Source: Maricaulis sp965228215 (GTDB taxonomy: Bacteria > Pseudomonadota > Alphaproteobacteria > Caulobacterales > Maricaulaceae). From it: a DNA stretch of 64,000 bases. Shown in pieces: positions 23,468 to 32,162 of the stretch (positions are counted from its first letter, which is position 1; each line of letters opens with the position of its first letter). The stretch is taken from contig OZ245800.1 in the NCBI GenBank assembly GCA_965228215.1, forward strand, positions 1 through 64,000. Direction: 5' to 3'. Both the position numbers and the translations under genes were made by a program. The notes beneath the pieces are model-generated. The model made no database searches and was not told where the DNA came from. It was given only the letters and a program-made list of their open reading frames with translations.

Positions 23468-23791
23468 TTAGTTTTTTGCGTTGCCCTCGGGGAAGAATGC
23501 GGCGGAAATCGTGTCTCCAACCGCATTCGCAATTTGCCCGATTACGTCCATTCCCTGACCCCGGCCAAGCGCGGAAATATCGTCTTCACTGGCCCCGCCT
23601 GAGCGTGCAAACGCCCGTGCGCAGGTCAGCAGCAATGCCACTTCCATTTTCTTGGTCTGGCCATCGAAGATGTCCGAAAACGCTTTACCGCTTGCCTGTT
23701 CAATCTCAGCAAGCGCATTCAAGTCGGCAACAAGCGTGTAAGCCCGTCCGCCGATGTTAGCCGCGACCTCGCCGCGAGCGTGATTGGTCAT
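23468..23791 (-). CDS. Tail assembly chaperone, upstream (G) frame
   Basis: A 107-aa protein (RGEVAANIGGRAYTLVADLN, LTCARAFARSGGA) of the GTA gp10-like tail chaperone family. It coats the tape measure before the tube assembles. The last codons before the stop read GCA AAA AAC TAA, which contains the heptamer A AAA AAC, so part of the ribosomes should slip -1 and extend into the T frame. Confidence 0.8.
   Translation of the reverse strand: MTNHARGEVAANIGGRAYTLVADLNALAEIEQASGKAFSDIFDGQTKKMEVALLLTCARAFARSGGASEDDISALGRGQGMDVIGQIANAVGDTISAAFFPEGNAKN
23471..23477 (-). promoter_or_regulatory. Programmed -1 frameshift slippery site
   Basis: Read on the minus strand, A AAA AAC sits in the right phase (GCA AAA AAC then stop TAA). 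Slipping one base back gives CTA AAT AGG and an open frame of 74 more residues ending in the T-frame chaperone. This is the same class of site as in lambda G/GT. Confidence 0.75.
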
Positions 23792-23820
23792 AATAGCCCC
23801 TTAGACTATCGGATCAGTGA

Positions 23821-24237
23821 TTATTCAGCGGTGAAATCGACCGTGGAGCCGCTTTCCAGCGTCATCGAGAACTCAACGCCAGCGTCATATGCGCCGTTAA
23901 ATTCGATGGACTGGATGACGAAGCCGCCCTCATACGTGCCGAAGCCCGGCACCACGATTTGGAAGTTGCGAAGCGTGCCAGCCTCGAAATCCGTTTCAAT
24001 CGTGCTGTCCGTCGCGGCGTCCGTGAAGATGCCCGAAAAGCTCGCCGTGGCCGACTTCGTGCCGCCCGTAGTGAGCAGTTCACGGGCCAGCTCCGAGCTA
24101 TCCGCATTTGTTACATCGATAACATTCCGAGACCGCGCAAAACGCAGGTTCCGGCCACCGGCAACGGTGGTGAACACTTCGGTTCCGCCGCCGTCGCCAA
24201 TCTTGAGAAGAAAGGAAACGCCCTTTTGCGCTGCCAT
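23821..24237 (-). CDS. Major tail tube protein (TP901-1 type)
   Basis: A 138-aa beta-rich protein starting MAAQKGVSFLLKIGDGG with the family features (TEVFTTVAGGRNLRFARS, VIDVTNADSSE, FSGIFTD). It forms the tube of a long non-contractile tail. Absence of a sheath gene next to it argues for a siphovirus form. Confidence 0.85.
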   Translation of the reverse strand: MAAQKGVSFLLKIGDGGGTEVFTTVAGGRNLRFARSRNVIDVTNADSSELARELLTTGGTKSATASFSGIFTDAATDSTIETDFEAGTLRNFQIVVPGFGTYEGGFVIQSIEFNGAYDAGVEFSMTLESGSTVDFTAE

Positions 24238-24248
24238 GATTTACACTC

Positions 24249-24785
24249 CTAGTTAGAGGGGCTGATGAGCGCGCGGAACGTCACCACGCCAGAAATGGAC
24301 TGGAAGCGCGAAGCCTGTCCGGTTGCGGTGGAATCAATCAGCCCAGGAATGATTTGCCCGCTTTGATACCGACACAGCACAAGGCGTTTATCGGTAGCCG
24401 TATCGACCCGCACGGGGCCGGTTAGTGGATCAAGCGAAAGGCTTGCGCCCTCACTTGGCGATTCTTCCAGGTCAAAGCCGCTGCGATGGCTTAAAGCTTC
24501 GCGGATTTGCTCCATAGCCTTCGCGACATCATCAATGCCGTTCGAACTTGCGGCCTTGCCGCGCTCGAAATGTGCTGAGACCTGAAACTGAATGTCATCA
24601 CCATCAAAGTCTTGGGCCGACCAATCGGCCGAAGACACGATTTCAACCGTGATGAACGGGAATGCTTGGTTAGGCGGGGCCTCATACGCGTAAGCGTCCA
24701 CAGACCCGCCCATATAGCCCTTGAGCAGCGCGTCATTATTCAACGCGTCGATAACTGTCGTGATGAGCGGAAGCGTGCCTTTCAT
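24249..24785 (-). CDS. Tail terminator/completion protein (DUF3168-like)
   Basis: A 178-aa protein. The first 115 residues follow the DUF3168 layout (ALLKGYMGGSVDAYAYEAPP, PFITVEIVSS, QVSAHFERG, AMEQIREALSH). It should cap the tail tube. The C-terminal 60 residues are a beta domain. Overlaps the upstream gene by 4 bp. Confidence 0.7.
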   Translation of the reverse strand: MKGTLPLITTVIDALNNDALLKGYMGGSVDAYAYEAPPNQAFPFITVEIVSSADWSAQDFDGDDIQFQVSAHFERGKAASSNGIDDVAKAMEQIREALSHRSGFDLEESPSEGASLSLDPLTGPVRVDTATDKRLVLCRYQSGQIIPGLIDSTATGQASRFQSISGVVTFRALISPSN

Positions 24786-25210
24786 CGGATACGCAGCCTC
24801 CGCAGCTTTCGTCTGACTTCCCGGCCAAAGGCCCGGTAAACATGCTGTGCAAATTCCGCCATCCCGCGCCGCATATACGGACGCCCGCCCCTGGATTGGG
24901 GCTTAAATTCCAGCGTCGCCGCGTACTCGACAGACGACTTCACAAGCGCGTCCTGGCCTTCCGCTTCCGAGCGGATGTTTTGAGCCAGCTTGCCCGTGTC
25001 CGTCATCGGGAACTCGCCCGGTGCCGAAGCCCTAGACCCATCACCCCGCGACTTGCCGGAAGCGGGCTGGCCGTGGATTGCCTCAACCACCTTGCGCTGA
25101 AATATCAGCGCGCCTTTCATCGTGGCGTCGCGTGTGATGTCGCGCTCAATCTCGCGTGTGATGCGCCTTAGCTTCCGCTGGACCTCATCGGTCCCGAATA
25201 CATCAAGCAA
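24782..25210 (-). CDS. HK97 gp10-like tail connector protein
   Basis: A 142-aa basic, helical protein (QRKLRRITREIERDITRDA, then GRPYMRRGMAEFAQHVYRA) of the gp10/head-tail joining family. The frame is open far upstream but would then overlap a second gene completely. I place the start at the TTG 25210, just before that gene's stop. A CTG a little earlier is an alternative. Confidence 0.65.
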   Translation of the reverse strand: MLDVFGTDEVQRKLRRITREIERDITRDATMKGALIFQRKVVEAIHGQPASGKSRGDGSRASAPGEFPMTDTGKLAQNIRSEAEGQDALVKSSVEYAATLEFKPQSRGGRPYMRRGMAEFAQHVYRAFGREVRRKLRRLRIR

Positions 25211-25499
25211 AGCCCTGATCGCCCGCAGGCACGATGCACGCGCTTTGTGCCTTGCCGGGGTCTTCCGGCAGGAGCAGGACATACGGCTTGGACCGCTCGC
25301 CTTCCGTGATGACGGTCTGCTCACCCGTTTCCGGGTCCGGGTCAGACATGACAGGATCGACCAGCCACACGCCTTTGGTAGAGCGCAGCATCGCGCCGCC
25401 TGATACCTGCCAGACGCCCGCGTCATCCTTGGCGAAGCATTCGGGCAAGGCGTTACGGGCTGCGGTTTTGCCGGTGAAAGCGAAGAAGCATCCAGACAT
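25203..25499 (-). CDS. Hypothetical protein in head-tail block
   Basis: A 98-aa protein with Cys at residue 4 and strands such as VWQVSGGAMLRSTKGVWLV. It lies between the LamG-like protein and the gp10-like gene and overlaps the latter by 8 bp. No family recognised. Confidence 0.6.
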   Translation of the reverse strand: MSGCFFAFTGKTAARNALPECFAKDDAGVWQVSGGAMLRSTKGVWLVDPVMSDPDPETGEQTVITEGERSKPYVLLLPEDPGKAQSACIVPAGDQGFA

Positions 25500-25501
25500 G
25501 A

Positions 25502-26716
25502 TTAGTTCCCCACCAAGGCTTCAAGTTCGGCGTTTGTCAGGCGACGTGGCCAAAGGCGGAAATCCGCAATATAGCCGTTCAACACGTTGTTTGCGGACGT
25601 GTCCCAAGGCCCGCCGCCGAGTACCATGCGCGTGTTCGCGGTCGGCATTGCGCCAGACATATCTGTCGCCTGCGTCGCACCTCCCAAACTCATCACAAAA
25701 TCGTCTTGCGCCGCAGCAATCGCAACCTTGATGTCGTCCGCGACCGAGTAGCTGGACTGCCCAGCCGGTGTGAGGGTCGCGGACGCCGCCCCACCAGATC
25801 GAAACTGCCCAACAACGGTGGTGCCGGAGCCTGACGCCGCATCAATATAAATTGTGTCACTAAACGTCGCACCAAACCCGCCCAACACCTTACCCGTTTG
25901 CCCCGCCGTGTTCGGGCTGTACTCGGCATACAGTGACCACGCCGTTGAATTGAACCAAGCACCCGGCGTCAACGTGACAAAATCGCCACTCCGCGTGCTT
26001 GCCGCAGGCGAGCCAGCGACCGGCAGGATCGGGCTGGTGGGGTAGGCTTTCTCTTCGCATTGCGGGGCGTGTATGCGCCATGTGTTCGCCGCCGCTGTGC
26101 CGTCGAAAATAAAACGGATCATCGGGAGAATGTAAGCCGTGCTTGCCGGGGTCGTGACCGTGACGTGAAACCGACGAATATCGCCATCCACGCTCGACAT
26201 AATCGCCGTGTCAGCTTGCGATAGGTAGCCCACGCCGCTGTCGTAATACACCACAGTCGCATTGATGCCAGACAGGCCCGCCGTGGTGCCGGATACCAGC
26301 GAGAGGCCGAAACTTATGGTGAATGTCTCCGACGCCCCTGCCGACACGAAGGGCGAACCCTCAAACTGCAAGTCGTACACCTGCGCATTTGTACCAGAAC
26401 CGGAAAACGCGAACTCGTAATACGGCCACCCGGACGCCGTGCCAGACGCTTGGCTTCCAACCGTAATCCCGGCTTGGTTCCAGTCGCCCCAATGCGTCGG
26501 TAGGCTCGAACTCACCCCCTCCGCGCGCGGGTTGCGGAACTCGTTCGTGGAACTCTCCTCCACCAACAAGCCCTTTGGCCCAATCGCCGCTACACCGTTA
26601 GCAAATTCCGTCAGCGTGCCGACCGTGCCGCCGCTGGTGAAATCCCAATCCGGGTCCCATTTCTTAGACGCACGGGTGACGGTCGCCAGATTTGCGAAAT
26701 CAGACGTGATAGCCAT
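25502..26716 (-). CDS. LamG/concanavalin-like virion protein
   Basis: A 404-aa protein. The N-terminus (TRASKKWDPDWDF, GLLVEESSTNEFRNP) is typical of phage carbohydrate-binding virion proteins. Two jelly-roll-like halves follow, about 75-215 and 240-400. The second has the LamG pattern (SLYAEYSPN, VLGGFGATFSDTIYI, LNGYIADFRLWPRRLTNAEL). It is inserted in the head-tail joining genes, so it may decorate the neck or capsid and bind polysaccharide. Confidence 0.7.
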   Translation of the reverse strand: MAITSDFANLATVTRASKKWDPDWDFTSGGTVGTLTEFANGVAAIGPKGLLVEESSTNEFRNPRAEGVSSSLPTHWGDWNQAGITVGSQASGTASGWPYYEFAFSGSGTNAQVYDLQFEGSPFVSAGASETFTISFGLSLVSGTTAGLSGINATVVYYDSGVGYLSQADTAIMSSVDGDIRRFHVTVTTPASTAYILPMIRFIFDGTAAANTWRIHAPQCEEKAYPTSPILPVAGSPAASTRSGDFVTLTPGAWFNSTAWSLYAEYSPNTAGQTGKVLGGFGATFSDTIYIDAASGSGTTVVGQFRSGGAASATLTPAGQSSYSVADDIKVAIAAAQDDFVMSLGGATQATDMSGAMPTANTRMVLGGGPWDTSANNVLNGYIADFRLWPRRLTNAELEALVGN

Positions 26717-26732
26717 TAGCGATGTCCTGACA

Positions 26733-27086
26733 TTACCGGGCGCGACAAATCCAAATAGACTCGGACGGGTCGCGCTGCGCCGTCACGATTTCATAATCCG
26801 TGCTTTCAACCGTCAGCACGTCGCCAACCGCAGGGTCAGCGGAAAAACTGTAAGCAAAGAGCGTTATCTTGCGGTCGGTCAGTCCGAAGCCGCCTTGTTG
26901 CCGGGCAAGGTCCGAGTACTCCTCAAGGAAGCCCCGCCCCGTGTATTCCGTTTCAGCGGTCGTAAAGCCGCCCGTGGCCGTCTTGGTGATAGCGCCCGCC
27001 TTGGTCAGCGTGACATCCCAAGCCGTACCGCCCAGCCCTTGGGCCGCGTTGTAGATGATGAGGGGCAGGCCATCGAGAACAGCCAT
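26733..27086 (-). CDS. Head closure/stopper protein (putative)
   Basis: A 117-aa beta-rich protein (GRGFLEEYSDLARQQGGFGL, then KITLFAYSFSADPAVGD) in the place where phages encode a head-tail stopper. Touches the connector gene by one base. Function is inferred from synteny. Confidence 0.6.
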   Translation of the reverse strand: MAVLDGLPLIIYNAAQGLGGTAWDVTLTKAGAITKTATGGFTTAETEYTGRGFLEEYSDLARQQGGFGLTDRKITLFAYSFSADPAVGDVLTVESTDYEIVTAQRDPSESIWICRAR

Positions 27087-27589
27087 TAGGCCAGCCTCAC
27101 CGGCACAGACGCGCCAGAGCGGCGATATTCAATCACCGGGGCCAGGATGAGCGAAGCCAGCTTGTACGCCTTCTGCGAACCGGCACCATTCATGTATTCC
27201 ACCTCAACCGAACCCGCCTTCACGCGCTTGGCCCGGTCGTCACGGCCTTCAACCGTCAAGAGCGCGCCAGAAAGCGCTTCCTTGGCCAATTCCGCGCACG
27301 CATTCTCCACCAGCACCGGGACCATATCGGAAAGGTCGCGGCCTTCATGGTCGCACGCGCCCGCACGGGGCCAGCCTAGCGCCTGTGTCGTGGAGGCTAT
27401 CGCGCCAATCCAGATAAATTCAGCGTCGAGGTATTGCGTGGCCCGCCGCAGCGCTTCTTCCTTGCCCGCCGTTGTGCCAGCGGCCCAAGTGCTATCGCCA
27501 CGGTTAGACCAATACGTGTCCGCGTCAGCTACAGACAGGTAGCTTTCAGCGGTTGCAAGGCCGGTTCCGTCCTCGGTTACAAGCGACAT
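27086..27589 (-). CDS. Head-tail connector protein (DnaT-like family)
   Basis: A 167-aa helical protein. ESYLSVADADTYWSNRGDST, LRRATQYLDAEF and QALGWPRAG are the family marks of the misnamed phage DnaT-like connector proteins that sit under the portal. It is separated from the coat gene by a terminator. Confidence 0.75.
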   Translation of the reverse strand: MSLVTEDGTGLATAESYLSVADADTYWSNRGDSTWAAGTTAGKEEALRRATQYLDAEFIWIGAIASTTQALGWPRAGACDHEGRDLSDMVPVLVENACAELAKEALSGALLTVEGRDDRAKRVKAGSVEVEYMNGAGSQKAYKLASLILAPVIEYRRSGASVPVRLA

Positions 27590-27600
27590 AAGCCACCCCG

Positions 27601-27629
27601 CAAAAAGAGCGGACGGGGCCGAAGCCCCG
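27601..27629 (-). terminator. Terminator after coat protein gene
   Basis: On the minus strand a CGGGGC-UUCG-GCCCCG hairpin (27614-27629, a very stable tetraloop) is followed by CTTTTTG at 27601-27607. It should cut off coat-gene transcripts and lower expression of the downstream connector and tail genes. Confidence 0.8.
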
Positions 27630-27649
27630 CCCTAGTTGCCACAGGAGAA

Positions 27650-28792
27650 TTAGCCAAGCAGGTTGACGATGTGGTTGGGCTTCCAGCCCTTCACACCCCA
27701 AACCGCGCCAACCGAAATCATGGCCTTCTTGTATCCCTTGTAGACAGAGATTTCGAAGACCAGACCGGAATGCGGGTCTTGAACAAGCATCATATCTTCG
27801 GCAGCGTCACCACCCACCGGGTTAGCCGGTGCGCGCATGGCCAGCTCCAGAGCAGAGCGGTGGAATGCGCAGTTTGCGGTATAGTCAGCACCAACCGTGA
27901 TGGCGTCGTTATCGCCTTCAGCGGCCAGGAGACCCGGAGCGCCGATTTCGAAAGAGCCACCGGACAGAGCCGAGTTGACAACGTACTTCGTGGACGTGCC
28001 AGCGAAGGTCACGACATCACCGGCAAGGATGGTGCCGGAGCCGCCGTCAGCGGCAATCGTGGTATCGCCAACAGCCGAAGACGCATCATTCAGCAGGTAG
28101 CTTGCGCCGGTGCCTTGCGTGTGAGACTGGACTTGGCCGGACTCACGCAGGGCGAGACCTTGCAGGTCAAGCAGAACGCCCTGACGCAGCAGGTTATCGC
28201 CGCCTGCCTCGTTAGCCTTCTGAAGCTGTGCGAGGTTGCGGAGATTCACGCCAGCGGACGTGTCAACCACCAGCGAAATCTGGCCGTCCATCGGGCAACC
28301 GTTGTCAGCAAGGATTTTGCGGACCTCGGCAACCTCATTGAAGTTGGAACCGAACGGCGTGGTGCCAGCGGTGCCGTAAGCCTGAGACGCGTTCTGGTAT
28401 GCTTCCGCAGCCAGGTCGGCCTCAATCTCATTGGCCAGAGCGCGCATAGCCTGCGCAATCTGATCGCCATAAATGGACTCATAACCGGAGCCGTTGTTCA
28501 CGCTCTTGATGTCCTCGCCCGTCCACGGAATCTGGACAGCCTTGGAGTTGTTGAGCGTCAGCGTCTTGTTATCGACAGTCTGGTCATCGCCCTCGGGGAT
28601 GGTCATCGCCGGGGAGATGGTGTTAGCCGATGCGGCACGCGTGAAGTGCGACCGCACAACGTCATTCAGACCGGCTTCCTCGGAGCCGTCTGCGTTGATG
28701 GTGCAAGCCGGGATGAAACCCACCAGCTCGCGTCCGACCACATCTGCCGCTTTGTAAATATCACCGGCAAGGTCGGTAAGAACATTAGCCAT
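27650..28792 (-). CDS. Major capsid protein (P22 coat-like)
   Basis: A 380-aa protein with P22 gp5-type features: an N-terminal arm, KAVQIPWTGEDIKSVNNG, AQAMRALANEIEADLAAEAY, and a C-terminal KAMISVGAVWGVK. A telokin-like insertion could be in the beta-rich 215-300 part (TILAGDVVTFAGTSTKYVV). HK97-fold coat subunits of this family need a separate scaffold, which is the next gene upstream. Confidence 0.85.
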   Translation of the reverse strand: MANVLTDLAGDIYKAADVVGRELVGFIPACTINADGSEEAGLNDVVRSHFTRAASANTISPAMTIPEGDDQTVDNKTLTLNNSKAVQIPWTGEDIKSVNNGSGYESIYGDQIAQAMRALANEIEADLAAEAYQNASQAYGTAGTTPFGSNFNEVAEVRKILADNGCPMDGQISLVVDTSAGVNLRNLAQLQKANEAGGDNLLRQGVLLDLQGLALRESGQVQSHTQGTGASYLLNDASSAVGDTTIAADGGSGTILAGDVVTFAGTSTKYVVNSALSGGSFEIGAPGLLAAEGDNDAITVGADYTANCAFHRSALELAMRAPANPVGGDAAEDMMLVQDPHSGLVFEISVYKGYKKAMISVGAVWGVKGWKPNHIVNLLG

Positions 28793-28827
28793 TGTAATAA
28801 CCCTTTGTAATGGCGTTGATAATTGGC

Positions 28828-29484
28828 CTAAGCGTCAACTACTTTGACGCCATCCTTGGCCGCGTTGGCACGATCCAGTTGGGACATCTTGTTAAAAGCA
28901 TCCCGCGTGATCGTCTTAGCTCCGGCCTTACCGTCGCCCGCGCCTTGCGCACCGCCACCTGAGTTGTTGGGGGCCTTCACAAAGTGAGACCCGGCCTCGC
29001 TCTCGGCCCAAGCGGTGACGAAATCACCGAGAGTTTGCCCGCCAATCTGTGCGGCCCGCGTGCCGTCCAAATCGACCAATTCAATGTTGTTCGTGCGTTC
29101 GATCAGAGCGCGCGCGGCTGGCATAAGCGGTGCCGCCACATTCGCTTTCGTGAGCGCTTCGGTCAGACCGTTATCAATCAGCAGGGTCCGGTTGATGCCC
29201 TTCTCGGACTCAAGCGCCTTGGTGATTTTCTCGATCTCGACCTTGTGCCGCTCCTCAAGCAATTCGCGCTGCTTGCCGAAGTCGTTTTCTTCTTCCGCCT
29301 TTTTGGCCTCTGCCGCCTTTGCCTGGCTGGTCAGGGCGTCAAGCTGGTCACGCATCTCGGCCATTTCGCCTTGGCGCTTCTTCAGCTTGTCCAGCAATTC
29401 TTCATTCTTGTTCTTGAGACCGGTGGTGGCCTCATCAATAGCTTTTGCAATCGCTTCTTCCGAAGCGGTCTTGTCATCAGACAT
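28828..29484 (-). CDS. Scaffolding protein
   Basis: A 218-aa protein, acidic and almost wholly helical, with a long coiled coil at about 20-105 (KKRQGEMAEMRDQLDALTSQ, KQRELLEERHKVEIEKITK). The C-terminal half has Gly/Ala linkers and a basic end (ITRDAFNKMSQLDRANAAKD) able to bind the coat. Placed just before the coat gene. The ATG at 29484 follows a GAGG motif; 29502 is an alternative. Confidence 0.8.
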   Translation of the reverse strand: MSDDKTASEEAIAKAIDEATTGLKNKNEELLDKLKKRQGEMAEMRDQLDALTSQAKAAEAKKAEEENDFGKQRELLEERHKVEIEKITKALESEKGINRTLLIDNGLTEALTKANVAAPLMPAARALIERTNNIELVDLDGTRAAQIGGQTLGDFVTAWAESEAGSHFVKAPNNSGGGAQGAGDGKAGAKTITRDAFNKMSQLDRANAAKDGVKVVDA

Positions 29485-29502
29485 GGGGGATGGCCTCGCC
29501 AT

Positions 29503-29524
29503 AAAAAAACCGCCCCTCGGGCGG
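29503..29524 (-). terminator. Terminator before scaffold/coat genes
   Basis: On the minus strand, CCGCCC-GAG-GGGCGG is followed by seven T. It would end the terminase-portal transcript before the scaffold gene, so scaffold and coat probably have their own promoter or read-through control. Confidence 0.85.
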
Positions 29525-29551
29525 CTCACTCATCCGGTCTTAAACCGGCGC

Positions 29552-29794
29552 TCAATCGGTGATGTGTGTCACCTTGCCCCGTGCCAGGCAGTCCACGCAG
29601 ACATGCGATTTCTGCCCGCCTACCAGGCGGCGTGACTTATTCACCATCGGCATGCGCTTGACCTCTAGCCAAGTCGTGCCGCTTGTCCCCGTGTCCTCTA
29701 GACACACGGAACATTCAAGCAGGCCGTGCGGAAGCTTCTTGCGCTTTCGCGGGCCGCTCTTAACCAATTTGAGCAATGGCGTATCCACGCTCAA
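29552..29794 (-). CDS. Zinc-binding small protein in head block
   Basis: An 80-aa basic protein with CSVC and CVDC pairs (about 28-31 and 66-69), a likely zinc ribbon, plus RKRKKLPHG. It overlaps the minor head gene by 4 bp. Possibly a packaging or regulatory protein. Confidence 0.65.
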   Translation of the reverse strand: MSVDTPLLKLVKSGPRKRKKLPHGLLECSVCLEDTGTSGTTWLEVKRMPMVNKSRRLVGGQKSHVCVDCLARGKVTHITD

Positions 29795-30768
29795 AGTGTA
29801 TCCAATCCTTCCCGCCGTGCCAAATCATCCAAGGCCAACACGTCGCCCCGGTTATTGACAAAGCGGTCAATCTTTATCCGGCCATTTCGCCAAGCCCTCG
29901 CCCGCGTCGGCCCCAATACCTCGTTTTGCACGTCCACCGGCTGGCGTCTCAGCCATTGCGGGAACGTAACCCGCTCCGGTTCGCCCTCCCCGTACAGGAT
30001 AGGCACCGTCACAGACCGGCAATTGATATGCGCGGGCGGGCGCGGCCCCTTGTCCAGCGGGTAAATCTTTCCATCACGGCCAGCGCACACAATCGACGTG
30101 CGACCGTCCAACACCGATGTCCAGCGCACGCCTTCAACCAAGTGGTCATTGCTTTCATAAAGCCGCTGGTTCGCCACCGATGCGAAATGCGTTGTGGCCG
30201 TCCTCACCACCGCTTCCGCACCACGGCGGCTAATCTCTAGTATCCCGTCCCGATACCGACCGGCCCGTGTTCCCCGGATGCGCGCCACAATGCTTGACGT
30301 GCTCTCACCCTCGGCAAAGCCCATCCGTACCGCTTCACGCACGCGCCGCGCGTGGGCCGCTGACAGGCCAGACATCCATTCGCGCAAATGCCGCCCTTGG
30401 AAGGGTCGCGCATTCGCTGCGGCCAGGATTTGCGCCCGTGACGGCACCGCAAAGGATGCCCCGGAAATCTGCCCCAAATGCCGGGCTTGATATTGTGCCT
30501 CATACGCGCCGAAGTCGGCCAAGCTATCGGTTAGCTCGCCCGTAATGCTGGCGTATTCCTCCCGGTAAAACCGGCGAATCTCATCTAATAGGGCATTAAG
30601 CTGTTCACGCCGCGCGCTGCCCGGATCGGCCAAGCGGATCTTGCGCACAACGTCACGCTCAACCCGCGTCAGCAGGGCCAGCGTGTTACGCACCATGCCA
30701 TTTGTGACCCGCAGCATGCCCACCTGATGGCGCACCGCATTGTCAATGATGTCGTCAGCCTTGCCCAT
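29791..30768 (-). CDS. Minor head protein (Mu gpF/SPP1 gp7 family)
   Basis: A 325-aa protein. The C-terminal domain has the family signature: RRGAEAVVRTATTHFASVAN, WTSVLDGRTSIVCAGRDGK, then GPRPPAHINCRS. The N-terminal 190 residues are helical. These proteins enter the head with the portal and are ejected or bind DNA. Placed between portal and scaffold, as usual. Confidence 0.88.
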   Translation of the reverse strand: MGKADDIIDNAVRHQVGMLRVTNGMVRNTLALLTRVERDVVRKIRLADPGSARREQLNALLDEIRRFYREEYASITGELTDSLADFGAYEAQYQARHLGQISGASFAVPSRAQILAAANARPFQGRHLREWMSGLSAAHARRVREAVRMGFAEGESTSSIVARIRGTRAGRYRDGILEISRRGAEAVVRTATTHFASVANQRLYESNDHLVEGVRWTSVLDGRTSIVCAGRDGKIYPLDKGPRPPAHINCRSVTVPILYGEGEPERVTFPQWLRRQPVDVQNEVLGPTRARAWRNGRIKIDRFVNNRGDVLALDDLARREGLDTL

Positions 30769-30770
30769 GA

Positions 30771-32162
30771 CTAGGCCACGTCAATTTCGGGCGGTTCCTG
30801 CTCTAATTCGTCCGCGTGGTCCTCGAAGGATTTTTCTTCCGCGATAATCTCGCCGCGCTGCAATGCCGCAAACAGGTCTTGCTTTGTAATCGCGCCAGCC
30901 TGCCAGGAACCGACAATTGCGGTCAGGCGTTGCGCATCCATGACCACAGGCATGAAGTCCCGGTTGATGGCGTACTTGACCTCGCCCGTCACCCCGGCCC
31001 ACTCGGCCACCTGTCCCAACACCCATTCCATGCCTTCGGACACGGCCCCGGCAATCGAGGCAAGCACGCTGTTTTCACCGCTCTTGTGAATGGCCGCTGT
31101 TTCCGCAGCTTCCACGCCTTTGCGGTCTTCCATCAGCATGCGCGCGCCCAGCACGGCCATGTCACGGCGCTTGTCTTCCATCGCTTGGCGGATAGCGCCC
31201 AGCCCTTGCCCGCCGAACTCAAGGAAGAACGCGTTTCCGCCCTCCCCGAACATCAAGCCCTTGGACGCGCCCAGCGATACCGCCTCGCCTTCCTCAAGCT
31301 TCAAATCCACAAAGCACGGCGTCGGGTTGGCCGTCCACATCAGGCCCCACTGGTAAAGGCCGCTGTCATTCAAATGGCCCTTGTTCGCCTCGCACAAGTC
31401 CAGCAGCGGAGGCTTGCCCGCTTTCGCCGCGGAACCTTTCGGCGTGAAGAAGCGGAACGGGATGCGGGCCATGCGCGCATTGTTGCGCATCGGGAAGAAC
31501 TCGGACTGTAAGGCCCAATTCTTGGATTGGTCTTTGACATAGATGCGGACCCGGTAAGCGCCCTCAAACAGATCCAGAACGCGGATACGCTCTTGCGGCT
31601 CCTTCTTGAACTCGTCATCAGGGTCTTGCGCCAAATACGTTTCTTGCAGCTTGACCTGCGACAGCACTTTCTCAGCGCCGATCACCGTCTCATCCCAATC
31701 AAGAATGCTTTCGGTCGTGTACAGGCTGGCATAGGGCCGCGCGCCCATACCGGACATCTGCGCCCGTGTGCCTTCAACCTCAACGGTCGGGTAGTCCACC
31801 AGCACGCCGCAACGCGCTACGGTCAGCACTTCCCCCGCGATACGCTGCGCAAACTGGTCAGCGGACACGCCCGAACGGGTCAAATCATCCCGGTAATCGT
31901 CAAAGCTAGGCGGGTACTCGGCTTGCGGGGCCTTGCGGAACAGCAAGCCCTCGAAACCCTCAATTGATCGGGCCGTGCCATTGAAGAAATAGGCCCGCTT
32001 TGTGTAACTCTCATACGTGCTGGCGTCGTGCCCCGGCAGACGGGTCAGATAGCTATCGTCAGCAAGCACCTTGTCACGGCCAGCCGCAAACGCGCGCATC
32101 ATGGCCCAGGCTGACTCTCGGGCCGAATAGTCCGGGCCGGTATTGTCTACGCTATCGCTCAT
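30771..32162 (-). CDS. Portal protein (DUF4055 family)
   Basis: A 463-aa protein with DUF4055 features (RLPGHDASTYESYTKRAYFF, ARSIEGFEGLLFRKAP, VARCGVLVDYP, then LLDLCEANKGHLNDSG). It forms the ring through which DNA is packed. Overlaps the large terminase gene by 4 bp. Confidence 0.85.
   Translation of the reverse strand: MSDSVDNTGPDYSARESAWAMMRAFAAGRDKVLADDSYLTRLPGHDASTYESYTKRAYFFNGTARSIEGFEGLLFRKAPQAEYPPSFDDYRDDLTRSGVSADQFAQRIAGEVLTVARCGVLVDYPTVEVEGTRAQMSGMGARPYASLYTTESILDWDETVIGAEKVLSQVKLQETYLAQDPDDEFKKEPQERIRVLDLFEGAYRVRIYVKDQSKNWALQSEFFPMRNNARMARIPFRFFTPKGSAAKAGKPPLLDLCEANKGHLNDSGLYQWGLMWTANPTPCFVDLKLEEGEAVSLGASKGLMFGEGGNAFFLEFGGQGLGAIRQAMEDKRRDMAVLGARMLMEDRKGVEAAETAAIHKSGENSVLASIAGAVSEGMEWVLGQVAEWAGVTGEVKYAINRDFMPVVMDAQRLTAIVGSWQAGAITKQDLFAALQRGEIIAEEKSFEDHADELEQEPPEIDVA

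Noticed and set aside
27434..28810. A long plus-strand frame opposite the coat protein gene
   Set aside because: The composition is that of an antisense shadow (Arg/Val-rich, no domain) and the coat gene is well supported.
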